Shown here: piece after piece, positions 27,067-34,851 of the stretch
Position numbering within the stretch: position 1 is the stretch's first letter
Layout of the letters: each line of letters begins with the position of its first letter
Origin: Rhodospirillales bacterium
Lineage (GTDB): Bacteria > Pseudomonadota > Alphaproteobacteria > Reyranellales > Reyranellaceae
Assembly (NCBI GenBank): GCA_016699855.1
Contig: CP064988.1
Location: 2,880,501 to 2,944,500, forward strand
Direction: 5' to 3'
DNA: 64,000 bases
Translations under genes and position numbers: made by a program
The notes under the pieces: generated by a model
Seen by the model: the letters and a program-made list of their open reading frames with translations, nothing else
Told to the model about the DNA's origin: nothing
Databases searched by the model: none

Positions 27067-28242
27067 ATGAAGATCGCGCGCATCGAGGATCTGCACTGCG
27101 ACGCCGGCTGGCGCGTGTTCTCGTTCCTCAAGATCAGCACCGACGACGGCCTGGTCGGCTGGTCCGAGTACAACGAGAGCTACGGCAGCAAGGGGCTCAG
27201 CGCCGTGATCCGCAAGCTTGGCGAATTGCTGATCGGAAAGGATCCGCGTCCGGTCGAGCGAATCTCGCAGATGCTCTATTCCATCACGCGCCAGGCGCCC
27301 GAGGGGTTGAACCGCCAGGCCATCGCAGCGATCGAGAACGCGCTGCTGGACGTCAAGGCGAAGGCGCTGGGAATTCCCGTCTACGCGCTGTTCGGCGGAC
27401 CCGTGCGCGACCGTCTGCCGCTCTACTGGTCGCATTGCGGCAGCTACCTGCTGAACCACGCCGACAAGATCGGCGTGCCGCCGGTGCGCGGCCTCGACGA
27501 CCTCGTCACCCTGGGCAAGCGGGTCAAGGACAGCGGCTTCAAGGCGCTGAAGACCAACATATTCCGCTTCGACGGCAGGCCGCCCTACATGCAGCAGCCC
27601 GGATTCGGCCGCACCGCCGGCGGACCGGAACTCAACCACGACGGCGCGACCATCGCGGCGCTGCGCGACGAGCTGTCGGCGTTCCGGCAGGGCGCCGGCC
27701 CGGACATGGGAATCCTCGTCGACCTGAATTTCAACTTCAAGACCGAGGGCTTCATCAAGATGGCCCGGGCGCTGGAGCCGTTCGACCTGTTCTGGCTGGA
27801 GATGGACACCTACGACGCCGAGGGGCTGCGCCTGATCCGCGACCGCGCGCCGATGCCGGTGGCGTCGTGCGAGTCGCTGCACGGCCGCCGCCAGTTCCGG
27901 CCGTTCCTCGAGAACCGCTCGATGGACGTCGCCATCGTCGACGTGCCGTGGAACGGGCTGCAGGAATCCGTGAAGATCGCCGCCATGGCGGAGCCCTACG
28001 AGATCAACTGCGCGCCGCACAATTTCTACGGCCACATGTCGACCCTGATGAGCGCGCATTTCTGCGCCGCGATCCCGAACTTCCGCGTCATGGAGATCGA
28101 CGTCGACGACATCCCGTGGAAGGACGACCTCGTGACGCATCCGCCGGTGATCGAGAACGGCGAGCTGGTCGTGCCGACGCGCCCCGGCTGGGGCGCCGAC
28201 ATCAACGAGGAGGTCGTCCGGGCGCATCCGCCGCGGACGTGA
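27067..28242 (+). CDS. enolase-superfamily enzyme (mandelate racemase/muconate lactonizing type)
   Basis: A 391-aa enzyme with the N-terminal capping domain and a (beta/alpha)7-beta barrel. Candidate Mg ligands are D in ILVDLNFNF, E in FWLEMDTY and E in ASCESLHG. The second-strand lysine in FKALKTN and the His in APHNFYGH are candidate acid/base residues. The pattern fits sugar-acid dehydratases of the MR subgroup, but specificity is not clear. A GGGGGAGGGG site precedes the ATG at 27067. Its last 41 bp overlap the convergent GNAT gene. It is the last gene of the + strand catabolic run. Confidence 0.9.
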   Translation: MKIARIEDLHCDAGWRVFSFLKISTDDGLVGWSEYNESYGSKGLSAVIRKLGELLIGKDPRPVERISQMLYSITRQAPEGLNRQAIAAIENALLDVKAKALGIPVYALFGGPVRDRLPLYWSHCGSYLLNHADKIGVPPVRGLDDLVTLGKRVKDSGFKALKTNIFRFDGRPPYMQQPGFGRTAGGPELNHDGATIAALRDELSAFRQGAGPDMGILVDLNFNFKTEGFIKMARALEPFDLFWLEMDTYDAEGLRLIRDRAPMPVASCESLHGRRQFRPFLENRSMDVAIVDVPWNGLQESVKIAAMAEPYEINCAPHNFYGHMSTLMSAHFCAAIPNFRVMEIDVDDIPWKDDLVTHPPVIENGELVVPTRPGWGADINEEVVRAHPPRT

Positions 28243-28786
28243 CGGCCGGCAGCTCGCGGTAGAACACCGTCGTGTCGCACGGCGCGCCGTCGGGCATGAG
28301 CGCGTAGTTCGGGATGACCCCGACCCGCCGCCAGCCCAGCCGCGGGTAGAGGCGCTCGGCGTCGCCGCCGGTCGCGGTGTCGAGCACCAGCACGGTCCGG
28401 CCCGCCGCGCGCGCCGCGTCCTCCGCCGCCCGCATCAGCCTCGCGCCCAGGCCGCGGCGTCGCCCGCGGCGGTGGACCAGCATCTTGGCGATGTCGGCGC
28501 GGTGCGGCTGGTTCTCCGGTCCCGCGAAGACCAGCTGCACCGTGCCGACGATTCCGCCGGAATCCTCGGCCGCCAGCAGCACGCGGTCGCCGGCGGCCAC
28601 GCCCGCGACCACGCCGCGCCAGAATCCGACGGCGGTGCCGCGCGCGATCGGCGCCATGAAGCTCACCGACGCGCCGCCCTCGACGCAGTCGATCAGCACG
28701 TCCGCGAGCTCCTCGACGCGTCGCGCCGCCTCTTCGCCGGAGAGGGCGCGGATGGCCGGATCGGGGGTGGTCGCGGCGTCAGCCAT
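28202..28786 (-). CDS. GNAT-family N-acetyltransferase
   Basis: A 194-aa acyl-CoA-dependent acetyltransferase. The acetyl-CoA-binding motif is V-H-R-R-G-R-R-R-G-L-G-A-R-L (the R/Q-x-x-G-x-G/A turn), preceded by the strand ADIAKMLV and followed by a helix and VLVLDTATGGDAERLYPRLGW. It overlaps the XRE-cupin regulator gene by 8 bp, so the two are co-expressed. The convergent enolase-superfamily gene overlaps its 3' end. The target amine is unknown; this subgroup sometimes acts as small-molecule resistance enzymes. Confidence 0.9.
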   Translation of the reverse strand: MADAATTPDPAIRALSGEEAARRVEELADVLIDCVEGGASVSFMAPIARGTAVGFWRGVVAGVAAGDRVLLAAEDSGGIVGTVQLVFAGPENQPHRADIAKMLVHRRGRRRGLGARLMRAAEDAARAAGRTVLVLDTATGGDAERLYPRLGWRRVGVIPNYALMPDGAPCDTTVFYRELPAVTSAADAPGRPPR

Positions 28787-29387
28787 GGTCTCTCCCCGTC
28801 GCGACGGCGACGATGTAGCGCGCGGCCTGGCGGCCGGGGTTGCGGAAGCCGACCGGGCCGGCGACGCGCATGGCCAGGCAGTCGCCGGCGGCGAGATGGT
28901 GCGTGGTCCCGTCGTGCGAGATGTCGAGCGATCCGCCGACGACCCAGATCTGCTGGTCGAACGGCGCGCGCGATGGCGCGTCGAGCGTCACCTCGCGGCC
29001 GGCCCCGAACATCACCTCGACCAGCTCGATCGCCGAATCGACGCCCGGCGGCGACAGGTTGCGCCGCTCGTAGCCGCTTTCCGGATCGCGCCAGCGCCGC
29101 TGGCCGGCGCGGCGGCTCACCGGCGCGGCGGGCGCGGCCGGCGGCTCGAACAGCGCGGAGAGCTTCACGTCGAGCGCCGCCGCCAGCTTCACGAGGACGG
29201 CGGCGGTCGGGCTGGCCTCGCCGCGCTCGACCAGCGAGATCATCGAGCGGCTGACGCCGGCGCGCATCGCCAGCGCGTCGAGGCTGTCGCCGCGCGCGGC
29301 GCGCAACGCCCGCACGCGCGCGGCGATGGCCGCCTCGACGTCGGGCGTCTCGTCCGCCACTGGGGCTGGTCTGGAACGGGCTGGCAT
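28779..29387 (-). CDS. XRE-family transcriptional regulator with C-terminal cupin
   Basis: A 202-aa regulator. An N-terminal Cro/CI-type helix-turn-helix (LDALAMRAGVSRSMISLVERG, trimmed here; residues ~30-75) is followed by a linker and a small cupin barrel (~115-200) with GAGREVTLDAPSRAPFDQQI and HHLAAGDCLAMR. This PuuR-like design senses a small ligand through the cupin. Two nearby ATGs are possible (29387 and 29396); I chose 29387. A palindrome and a consensus TATAAT lie immediately upstream, suggesting autoregulation and possibly a leaderless mRNA. It is co-expressed with the GNAT gene. Confidence 0.88.
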   Translation of the reverse strand: MPARSRPAPVADETPDVEAAIAARVRALRAARGDSLDALAMRAGVSRSMISLVERGEASPTAAVLVKLAAALDVKLSALFEPPAAPAAPVSRRAGQRRWRDPESGYERRNLSPPGVDSAIELVEVMFGAGREVTLDAPSRAPFDQQIWVVGGSLDISHDGTTHHLAAGDCLAMRVAGPVGFRNPGRQAARYIVAVATGRDHG

Positions 29388-29422
29388 GTCCTCCATTATA
29401 TTGGAGGCAACGTCCAGCGCAA
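29387..29422 (-). promoter_or_regulatory. promoter with overlapping palindrome for the XRE-cupin gene
   Basis: On the minus strand, TTGCGC (29422-29417), a 16-base spacer and a perfect TATAAT (29400-29395) lie directly before the start. The expected transcription start coincides with the ATG at 29387, implying a leaderless message. CCTCCA and TGGAGG (29390-29395 and 29402-29407) form an inverted repeat centred on the -10 box, a likely operator for the regulator itself. The GGAGG of one arm could also act as a ribosome-binding site if transcription starts further upstream. Confidence 0.6.
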
Positions 29423-29474
29423 GAGAGGGAGCTCGCGCCGCGTCCCGTCGCAGGGTACGCACCGCGTCCGGCAT

Positions 29475-29521
29475 GTCATCCCGAGCGGGGGCGCGTAGCG
29501 CCGCAGGCGAAGCATCTTTCC
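29475..29521. repeat. degenerate intergenic repeat (GTCATCCCGAGCG type)
   Basis: The 13-base start GTCATCCCGAGCG and the trailing GCGAAGCATCTTT resemble the hairpin repeat at 55185-55250 (GTCATCCCGAGCG...GAGGGATCTTG), but the two halves have diverged. It lies in the noncoding stretch between the XRE regulator and the enoyl-CoA hydratase gene. Confidence 0.5.
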
Positions 29522-29603
29522 GCGGGGCGTGGACGAACAAGGTCCTTCGACTGCGCGCCTGCACAGGACGACGGGAAGAGGTGCCGTGCGGGCGCCGCGG
29601 CGT

Positions 29604-30470
29604 CTACTCGGCGGCGGCCTTGGCGGCGTTGGCCTTGGTCTGCATCGGGCCCATCAGGCCGGTCGGATCGACCAAGGTGCCGTGGTTCAGCATGTTGTGG
29701 GCGTGCGCGAGGTGGTGCAGGGCGAAGGACGTCTGCATCGCCGCGCGGCGGCCCTGGACGTCCTGCGCCGTGTTGACCGCCTCCTTGACCAGCTTCAGCG
29801 CGAACAGCGGCTTCTTGGCGATGCGCTCCGCCATCGCCAGGCTGAAGGACAGAAGCTCGGCCCGCGGCACGACGTGGTTCACCATGCCCAGGCGGTGCGC
29901 CTCGCGCGCCTCGATCCAGTCGGCAGTGAACAGGAACTCCTTGGCCTTGCGCACGCCCATCTCCCAGGGGTGCATGAAGAACTCCGCGCCGCCCACGCCC
30001 ATCGCCACGGAATGGTCGAGGAACGCCGTGTCGTCGGCGGCGATGATGATGTCGCACGGCCACATCAGCATCAATCCGCCGATGATCAGCTTGCCGTGCA
30101 CGGCGGCGATCGTCGGTTTGGGGATGTTACGCCAGCGTTCGCAGAAGCCGACATAGACCTCCTTCTCGCGCGCGAACTGGGCCTCGGCGCCGGGCTTGCC
30201 GAAGCCGCCCCAGGTCTCGACCGTCTCGTGCTTGCGCATGTTGGCGTGGCCGTCCTTCTCGCGCAGATCGTGGCCGGCGGAGAAGTGCGGACCGTTGGCC
30301 GACAGCAGGATGACCTTGATCTCGTCGTCCTGGGCGGCGCGGTCGAACGCGTCGTTCAGAGCGTAGAGGAACGCGGTGTCCTGCGCGTTGCGCGTATCCG
30401 GCCGGTTCAGCGTCAGATGCGCCACGTGCGGCAGCGGCGTGTCGTAGAGGATGATGTCGGTGTCGCTCAC
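29604..30470 (-). CDS. enoyl-CoA hydratase/isomerase family protein
   Basis: A 288-aa crotonase-fold protein. The oxyanion-hole segments are HFSAGHDLRE (residues ~62-71) and AAVHGKLIIGGLMLMWPCD. The usual catalytic Glu region reads VGGAEFFMHPWEMG. The start is GTG at 30470, preceded by GGAGG with a 5-base spacing; an ATG four codons upstream lacks a convincing site. It is the last gene of a group with the SDR (24 bp apart) and RidA genes. Probable role: hydration or isomerisation of an acyl-CoA intermediate of the catabolic pathway encoded upstream. Confidence 0.9.
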   Translation of the reverse strand: MSDTDIILYDTPLPHVAHLTLNRPDTRNAQDTAFLYALNDAFDRAAQDDEIKVILLSANGPHFSAGHDLREKDGHANMRKHETVETWGGFGKPGAEAQFAREKEVYVGFCERWRNIPKPTIAAVHGKLIIGGLMLMWPCDIIIAADDTAFLDHSVAMGVGGAEFFMHPWEMGVRKAKEFLFTADWIEAREAHRLGMVNHVVPRAELLSFSLAMAERIAKKPLFALKLVKEAVNTAQDVQGRRAAMQTSFALHHLAHAHNMLNHGTLVDPTGLMGPMQTKANAAKAAAE

Positions 30471-30494
30471 TGGAGCCTCCATCGCGCAAGAGAA

Positions 30495-31337
30495 TCAGCC
30501 GGCGGCCGGCTTGCCCAGGTAGTCGCCGGTCGGCGACGGTGACTCGGACGAGCCGGCGGTGGCGCCGGCGTCGACCGGCAGGATCACGCCGGTGACCCAG
30601 CGGGCGGCGTCGCTCGACAGGTAGAGCACGGCGTTGCCGACGTCCCAGCCGCTGCCCTCGACCTCCAGCAGCGAACGCTTGCGGCGCGCCTCGCGCTGCG
30701 CGGGCGTCATGCCGCGGGAATAGACCATCGGCGTGTAGACCATGCCCGGCGCGACGCAGTTGACGCGGATGCCCTCGCGGCCGTGGTGCGACGCCATCGC
30801 CCGGGTGAGCTGCACCACGGCGCCCTTCGAGGTCGGGTAGAGCAGGCTGGGATGCCCGCCGCGCAGGCCGGCCACCGAGGCGATGTTGACGATCGAGCCG
30901 GCGCCGAGCTTGCGCATCTCCGGGATCGCGTATTTCGCCATCAGCACCATCGACGTGACGTTGATCCGCATCGCGTGGTCGAAGGCGGCGATGTCGACGT
31001 CGACGGCGTTGCCGACCGGGCCGCCGACGCCGACGTTGTTCACCAGCGCGTCGACCCGGCCCCACGCGCCGGTGGCGGCGTCGATGGCGGCCTTGCAATG
31101 CGCCGCGTCGGTGATGTCGGCCTTCGCGACCAGGCAGGTGCCGCCCTCGTCGCGGATCATATTCGCCGTCGCCTCGGCCCAGTCCGGCATGCTGTCGATC
31201 AGCAGCACCTTGGCGCCGGCGCGCGCCAGCAGGATCGACGCGGCGCGGCCGTTGCCGATGCCGTCGGCGCGCGAGCCGGCGCCCGTGACGACGGCGACTT
31301 TTCCGTCCATGCGGTCGTAGCGGGGGATATCGGCCAT
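30495..31337 (-). CDS. short-chain dehydrogenase/reductase
   Basis: A 280-aa classical SDR. The cofactor motif TGAGSRADGIGNGRA is a slightly extended version of TGxxxGxG, NNVGVGG is the NAG-type motif, and the catalytic set is S in NIASVAG with Y-P-T-S-K (the YxxxK pair). The long insertion in the glycine motif and the C-terminal tail are like 3-oxoacyl/cyclohexanol-type dehydrogenases. It is separated from RidA by 2 bp and followed by the enoyl-CoA hydratase gene, consistent with beta-oxidation-like ring-cleavage steps. Confidence 0.92.
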   Translation of the reverse strand: MADIPRYDRMDGKVAVVTGAGSRADGIGNGRAASILLARAGAKVLLIDSMPDWAEATANMIRDEGGTCLVAKADITDAAHCKAAIDAATGAWGRVDALVNNVGVGGPVGNAVDVDIAAFDHAMRINVTSMVLMAKYAIPEMRKLGAGSIVNIASVAGLRGGHPSLLYPTSKGAVVQLTRAMASHHGREGIRVNCVAPGMVYTPMVYSRGMTPAQREARRKRSLLEVEGSGWDVGNAVLYLSSDAARWVTGVILPVDAGATAGSSESPSPTGDYLGKPAAG

Positions 31338-31339
31338 GT

Positions 31340-31735
31340 TCAGACACTCGACCCGACGATGGCGACGGCCTCGATCTCGACGAGAAGCTCGGGCGCCGCC
31401 AGGGCCGAGATCTCCACCAGCGTGCTGGTCGGGAAGTCGCCGGTGAAGAACTCCTGCCGCGCCTTCCAGACCTCGGTGTTCCTGGCGATGTCGGTGACGA
31501 AGATCGTCAGCTTCACCACATCGTTCATCACGCCGCCGGCCGCCTCCACGAGGTGTTTCATCTTGGCGAAGATCGCCTTGGACTGGGCGTACATGTCGGC
31601 GCCGTCGACGCCCGCCGGTCCGCGCGCCGTGAGACCGGACACGTACACCGTGTCGCCGATCTTGAGGCAGGTCGACCAGCGGCCCGGCGGCGGCTCGGTG
31701 ACGTGCGGACTGATGATTCGCGTGCGCTTGGCCAT
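31340..31735 (-). CDS. RidA/YjgF/UK114-family protein
   Basis: A 131-aa small trimeric-type protein. Family features include VYVSGLTARGPAG near the N-terminus, NDVVKLTIFVTDIA in the middle and LVEISALAAPELLVEIEAVAIV at the C-terminus. RidA hydrolyses reactive enamine/imine intermediates; catabolic-operon relatives act as deaminases or hydrolases of aminoacrylate-like compounds. Its pairing with the SDR and crotonase, and the GS-like gene 105 bp upstream, suggest a nitrogen-containing substrate. The key arginine of true RidA is not clearly placed, so deaminase activity is uncertain. Confidence 0.9.
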   Translation of the reverse strand: MAKRTRIISPHVTEPPPGRWSTCLKIGDTVYVSGLTARGPAGVDGADMYAQSKAIFAKMKHLVEAAGGVMNDVVKLTIFVTDIARNTEVWKARQEFFTGDFPTSTLVEISALAAPELLVEIEAVAIVGSSV

Positions 31736-31840
31736 GGCGTCCTCCGTTTCGTTCGCTTTGGGTGGAGCGTAGCGGGGAATCCGCAGGATCGCGAGCCGGC
31801 CGCCGGCCGGCGTTCCGCGCTGCGTACGTGGCGCGGCCGG

Positions 31841-33277
31841 TCAGAACAGCTCGAAATACTCGCGTTGTTCCCAGTCGGTCACCTCGGACTCGAAGCGGGC
31901 GATCTCGGCGTCCTTGATGCGCAGGAAATAGTCGACGAAGGCGCCGCCGAACCCCTCGCGCAGGACGGCGTCGGCGCGCAGCGCCGCCAGCGCCTCGGCC
32001 AGGCTGCGCGGCAGCGGCGCCGCCTGGGTCTCGTAGGGCGCGTCGGCCGATTCCGGCGGCTCCAACGTCAGCGCGACGCCATCGAGGCCGGAGATGACCT
32101 GCGCGGCGAGATAGAGATAGGGGTTGGCGGCCGGTTCGCCGACGCGGTTTTCAAGCCGCGTCGCCGGGTCGCCTTGGCCGCCCAAGGTACGGATCATCAC
32201 GCCGCGGTTGTCGCGGCCCCAGATGGCGCGGTCGGGCGCCAACGAGTAGGGGCGGAAGCGCTTGTAGCCGTTGAGCGTCGGCGTCGTGAACGCCGCCGCG
32301 CCGCGGGCGTGCGCCAGAAGGCCGGCCAGCCAGCGGCGCGCCAGCGGCGGCAGGTCGCCCTCGCCCGCGGCCGGCACGAAGGCGTTCGCGCCGGTCGCGC
32401 GGTCGCGCAGGGACTGATGCAGATGCCAGCCGCTCGACATCACGTTGGGCAGCTTCGGCCGGCACATGAAGCTGGCATGGTAGCCGTGTCGGCGCGCGAG
32501 CTGCTTCACGGCGCTGCGGAACAGCGTCATCGAATCGGCCGTCTCCAGCCCGGCGCCGGGGTGGAACGTGAACTCGCACTGGCTCGGGCCGTACTCGACC
32601 TCGATGGTGCGCAGCGGCAGGCCGAGCTTGACCACGTCGCGCCGCAGGATCTCGAACACCGCGTCGAACTGGTCGTAGCTCGTCTCGGTCAGGTACTGGT
32701 AGCCCTGCGTCAGCAGCTCGACCTCCGGCGGCGTGCCGGGCTGGCCGGAATCGGACGCTCCGAGCTTCGCGTCCTTGAGCTTGAAGACGTGGAACTCGAC
32801 CTCGAGGCCGGAGACGAAGTCGTAGCCTGCGTCCGCCAGCCTGCCGAGCGCGCGGCGGCAGACGTCGCGGGTCGAGAACGGCACCGGCCGGCCGTCGGCG
32901 AAATACAGATCGCACAGCATCCAGCCAGTGTTCGGCGCCCACGGCAGCACGCGGAACGTCGTCGGGTCGGCGATCATCAGCGCGTCGGCGGCGCCCTGCA
33001 TCTCCGGCATGCCGAAGCCGCCGCCGGCGGTGAAGACGGGGAACACCGTGCGGTGCGCCGTGTCCTTCGCCAGCAGCGTGGTCGTGACTCCGACCCCGGA
33101 GCGCATCGCGCCGCCGATGTCGCCGGCCACCACCGACTTGCCGCGCAGCACGCCGTGCTGGTCGGCGAAGGACAGGCGGACCACCTCCAGCCCGTCGGCG
33201 TGCGCGCGCCGCTCGACCTCGACCGCGGCTTGCGTCTGCTCCGCCGTCCATAGCCCGTGGCGGTCGACGAGGCTCAC
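31841..33277 (-). CDS. glutamine synthetase family protein (gamma-glutamyl-amide/amine ligase-like)
   Basis: A 478-aa GS-fold ligase. Metal-binding acidic motifs are visible in SGLEVEFHVF and VEYGPSQCEFTF, the ATP/metal region in SSGWHLHQSL, and the C-terminal RLENRVGEPAANPYLYLAA. It lacks the adenylylation-loop sequence of housekeeping GlnA, placing it among catabolic GS-like proteins (gamma-glutamyl-polyamine, -anilide or -isopropylamide synthetases). The start is GTG at 33277, overlapping the stop of the Rieske oxygenase gene (GTGA). This coupling recalls aniline-type pathways, where glutamylation precedes ring dioxygenation; here it is an inference. Confidence 0.88.
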   Translation of the reverse strand: MSLVDRHGLWTAEQTQAAVEVERRAHADGLEVVRLSFADQHGVLRGKSVVAGDIGGAMRSGVGVTTTLLAKDTAHRTVFPVFTAGGGFGMPEMQGAADALMIADPTTFRVLPWAPNTGWMLCDLYFADGRPVPFSTRDVCRRALGRLADAGYDFVSGLEVEFHVFKLKDAKLGASDSGQPGTPPEVELLTQGYQYLTETSYDQFDAVFEILRRDVVKLGLPLRTIEVEYGPSQCEFTFHPGAGLETADSMTLFRSAVKQLARRHGYHASFMCRPKLPNVMSSGWHLHQSLRDRATGANAFVPAAGEGDLPPLARRWLAGLLAHARGAAAFTTPTLNGYKRFRPYSLAPDRAIWGRDNRGVMIRTLGGQGDPATRLENRVGEPAANPYLYLAAQVISGLDGVALTLEPPESADAPYETQAAPLPRSLAEALAALRADAVLREGFGGAFVDYFLRIKDAEIARFESEVTDWEQREYFELF

Positions 33278-34590
33278 GCCGCGCTCACCAGCCAGCTCGC
33301 GCCGCCGCGCCGCCGCCGGTCGGTCTCCCGCCAGTACGCCTCCCAGCCCTCGGTCGGGCCGATCGCGTCCATCGTCGCCGGACCGGTGATGCGCTTCGCG
33401 GCGGCCGCGTCGAGCGCCATGATCGGCCGTTCGCCGGCGCGCACCTGCTCGATCGCGCGCACCAGCATCAGCCGGTAGGCGGCGATGGCGCGGTCGGTAG
33501 TGCCGAGGTGCTCCTTGGTGCGGTCGGCGATGGCGCCCAGCGACTCGCAGGCCCACTGGTCGTGGACGTTGATGTCCATGCCCATGCCCGTGTAGGTCTT
33601 GCTCCGCTGCTCGGCCGGATCGTAGCCCCAGTCGTTGTCGCGGTTCAGCCGCGGCTTGTAGTCGGGCAGGCTGTAGAGTTCGAGCCGCTGGCGCCGCATC
33701 TCCGCCTTGTCGACCGGCGCGCCGAAGCTGGTGAAGATCGCGAACCAGTAGTTGCGGCCGTCGTCGACCGGCACATGCCATTGCGTGATCGTCATCTCGG
33801 CGCTCATCGGAATCACGAAGGCGTGCGGGAACACCAGGTTCGTCACGCGCAGATGCGTGCGCCTCTCGTCGATGCGCCGCCGCGCGAACAGGCGCAGCCC
33901 GTGCTCGACCTGCTCGACCTCGATCACCGGCCGCGGATAGTCGCGCATCAGCGTCGTCATCGGGATATTGGAGTCGATCGAGGCGGCGCGGAACTGCCGG
34001 CCGTAGCCGGCCGACGGATCCTCGTCCTCGAAATACCGGTGCAGGAAGGAGGCGTGCGCCGGATCGATGCCGACCTCCAGCGCCTGCATCCAGTTGCAGT
34101 CCATGAAGCCCTTGAAGGCGAAGCTGTGGGTGGCGGGCGCGATGAAGCAGTCCAGATCGGGAAAGGCCGGCGGCGCGCCGGCGCCGAGGAAGCCCCAGAC
34201 GATGCCGGCGCGCTCGACGGCGGGATACGATTTCAGCCGTACGCGGTCGCATAGCGTGCTGCCATCCGGCTCGGCCGGCGTCTCGAGGCATCTGCCCGAG
34301 GCGTCGAACAGCCAGCCGTGGAACGGGCAGCGCAACCCGCCATGCTCCAGCCTGCCGAACGAGAGATCGGCGCCGCGGTGTGGACAGCCGCGCTCGACCA
34401 GCGCCAGGGCGCCGCGCTCGTCGCGGAACAGCACGAGATCCTCGCCCAGCAGCCGCACCGCCTTCAGAGGCCGGGGGCCCTCAAGCTCGTCGACCAGCGC
34501 GACCGGCTGCCAGTACTGGCGCATGAGTCCGCCGCACGGCGTGCCGGGGCCGACGCGCGTCACCATCTCGTTGCGTTCGCGGGTCATCAT
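33274..34590 (-). CDS. Rieske oxygenase, phthalate 4,5-dioxygenase-like
   Basis: A 438-aa ring-hydroxylating oxygenase component. The Rieske [2Fe-2S] ligands are CPHRGADL and CPFHGW (C-x-H...C-x2-H). The mononuclear iron site is at GIDPAHASFLHRY. The N-terminal ERNEMVTRVGPGTPCGGLMR resembles the phthalate/phenoxybenzoate single-subunit group, which needs a separate reductase. None is encoded next to it. I chose the ATG at 34590 after GAGGGACGG; an in-frame ATG at 34638 is an alternative. It is translationally coupled to the GS-like gene. Confidence 0.9.
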   Translation of the reverse strand: MMTRERNEMVTRVGPGTPCGGLMRQYWQPVALVDELEGPRPLKAVRLLGEDLVLFRDERGALALVERGCPHRGADLSFGRLEHGGLRCPFHGWLFDASGRCLETPAEPDGSTLCDRVRLKSYPAVERAGIVWGFLGAGAPPAFPDLDCFIAPATHSFAFKGFMDCNWMQALEVGIDPAHASFLHRYFEDEDPSAGYGRQFRAASIDSNIPMTTLMRDYPRPVIEVEQVEHGLRLFARRRIDERRTHLRVTNLVFPHAFVIPMSAEMTITQWHVPVDDGRNYWFAIFTSFGAPVDKAEMRRQRLELYSLPDYKPRLNRDNDWGYDPAEQRSKTYTGMGMDINVHDQWACESLGAIADRTKEHLGTTDRAIAAYRLMLVRAIEQVRAGERPIMALDAAAAKRITGPATMDAIGPTEGWEAYWRETDRRRRGGASWLVSAA

Positions 34591-34671
34591 GGCGGCGATC
34601 CGTCCCTCGCTGGCATGCGTCGCCGGCGACTGTGGCACCCGCCTCCGGCGGCGCGCAAGGGCCGGTGGCGG

Positions 34672-34851
34672 TCAGTCCGGCAGGCCGCGCGCGGCGTCGG
34701 CGATGGCGGCGCGGATGCGCGGGGGATCGTCGACCTCGCGCATCAGCAGCAAGGCCAACCGGGCGAGGAACAGGTTGGACCGCGTCTCGCCGGCCGCCGT
34801 CATGGCGCGGCAGGTCTCGGTGTAGACCTCGTCGAGCTGCTCGTCGGTCAT
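34672..34851 (-). CDS. DUF2783-like small protein
   Basis: A 59-aa acidic helical protein opening MTDEQLDEVYTETCRAMTAA and containing SNLFLARLALLLMREV, resembling DUF2783 proteins. Its ATG overlaps the stop of the FAD monooxygenase gene (ATGA), a neighbourhood I remember as typical for DUF2783. It may be a small partner or stabiliser of the hydroxylase; nothing in the sequence shows a catalytic role. Confidence 0.8.
   Translation of the reverse strand: MTDEQLDEVYTETCRAMTAAGETRSNLFLARLALLLMREVDDPPRIRAAIADAARGLPD

Noticed and set aside
31841..34291. A possible fusion of the Rieske oxygenase and the GS-like protein
   Set aside because: The open frame upstream of the GS-like gene is not the Rieske frame. 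The two genes overlap by four bases (GTGA) and are separate.
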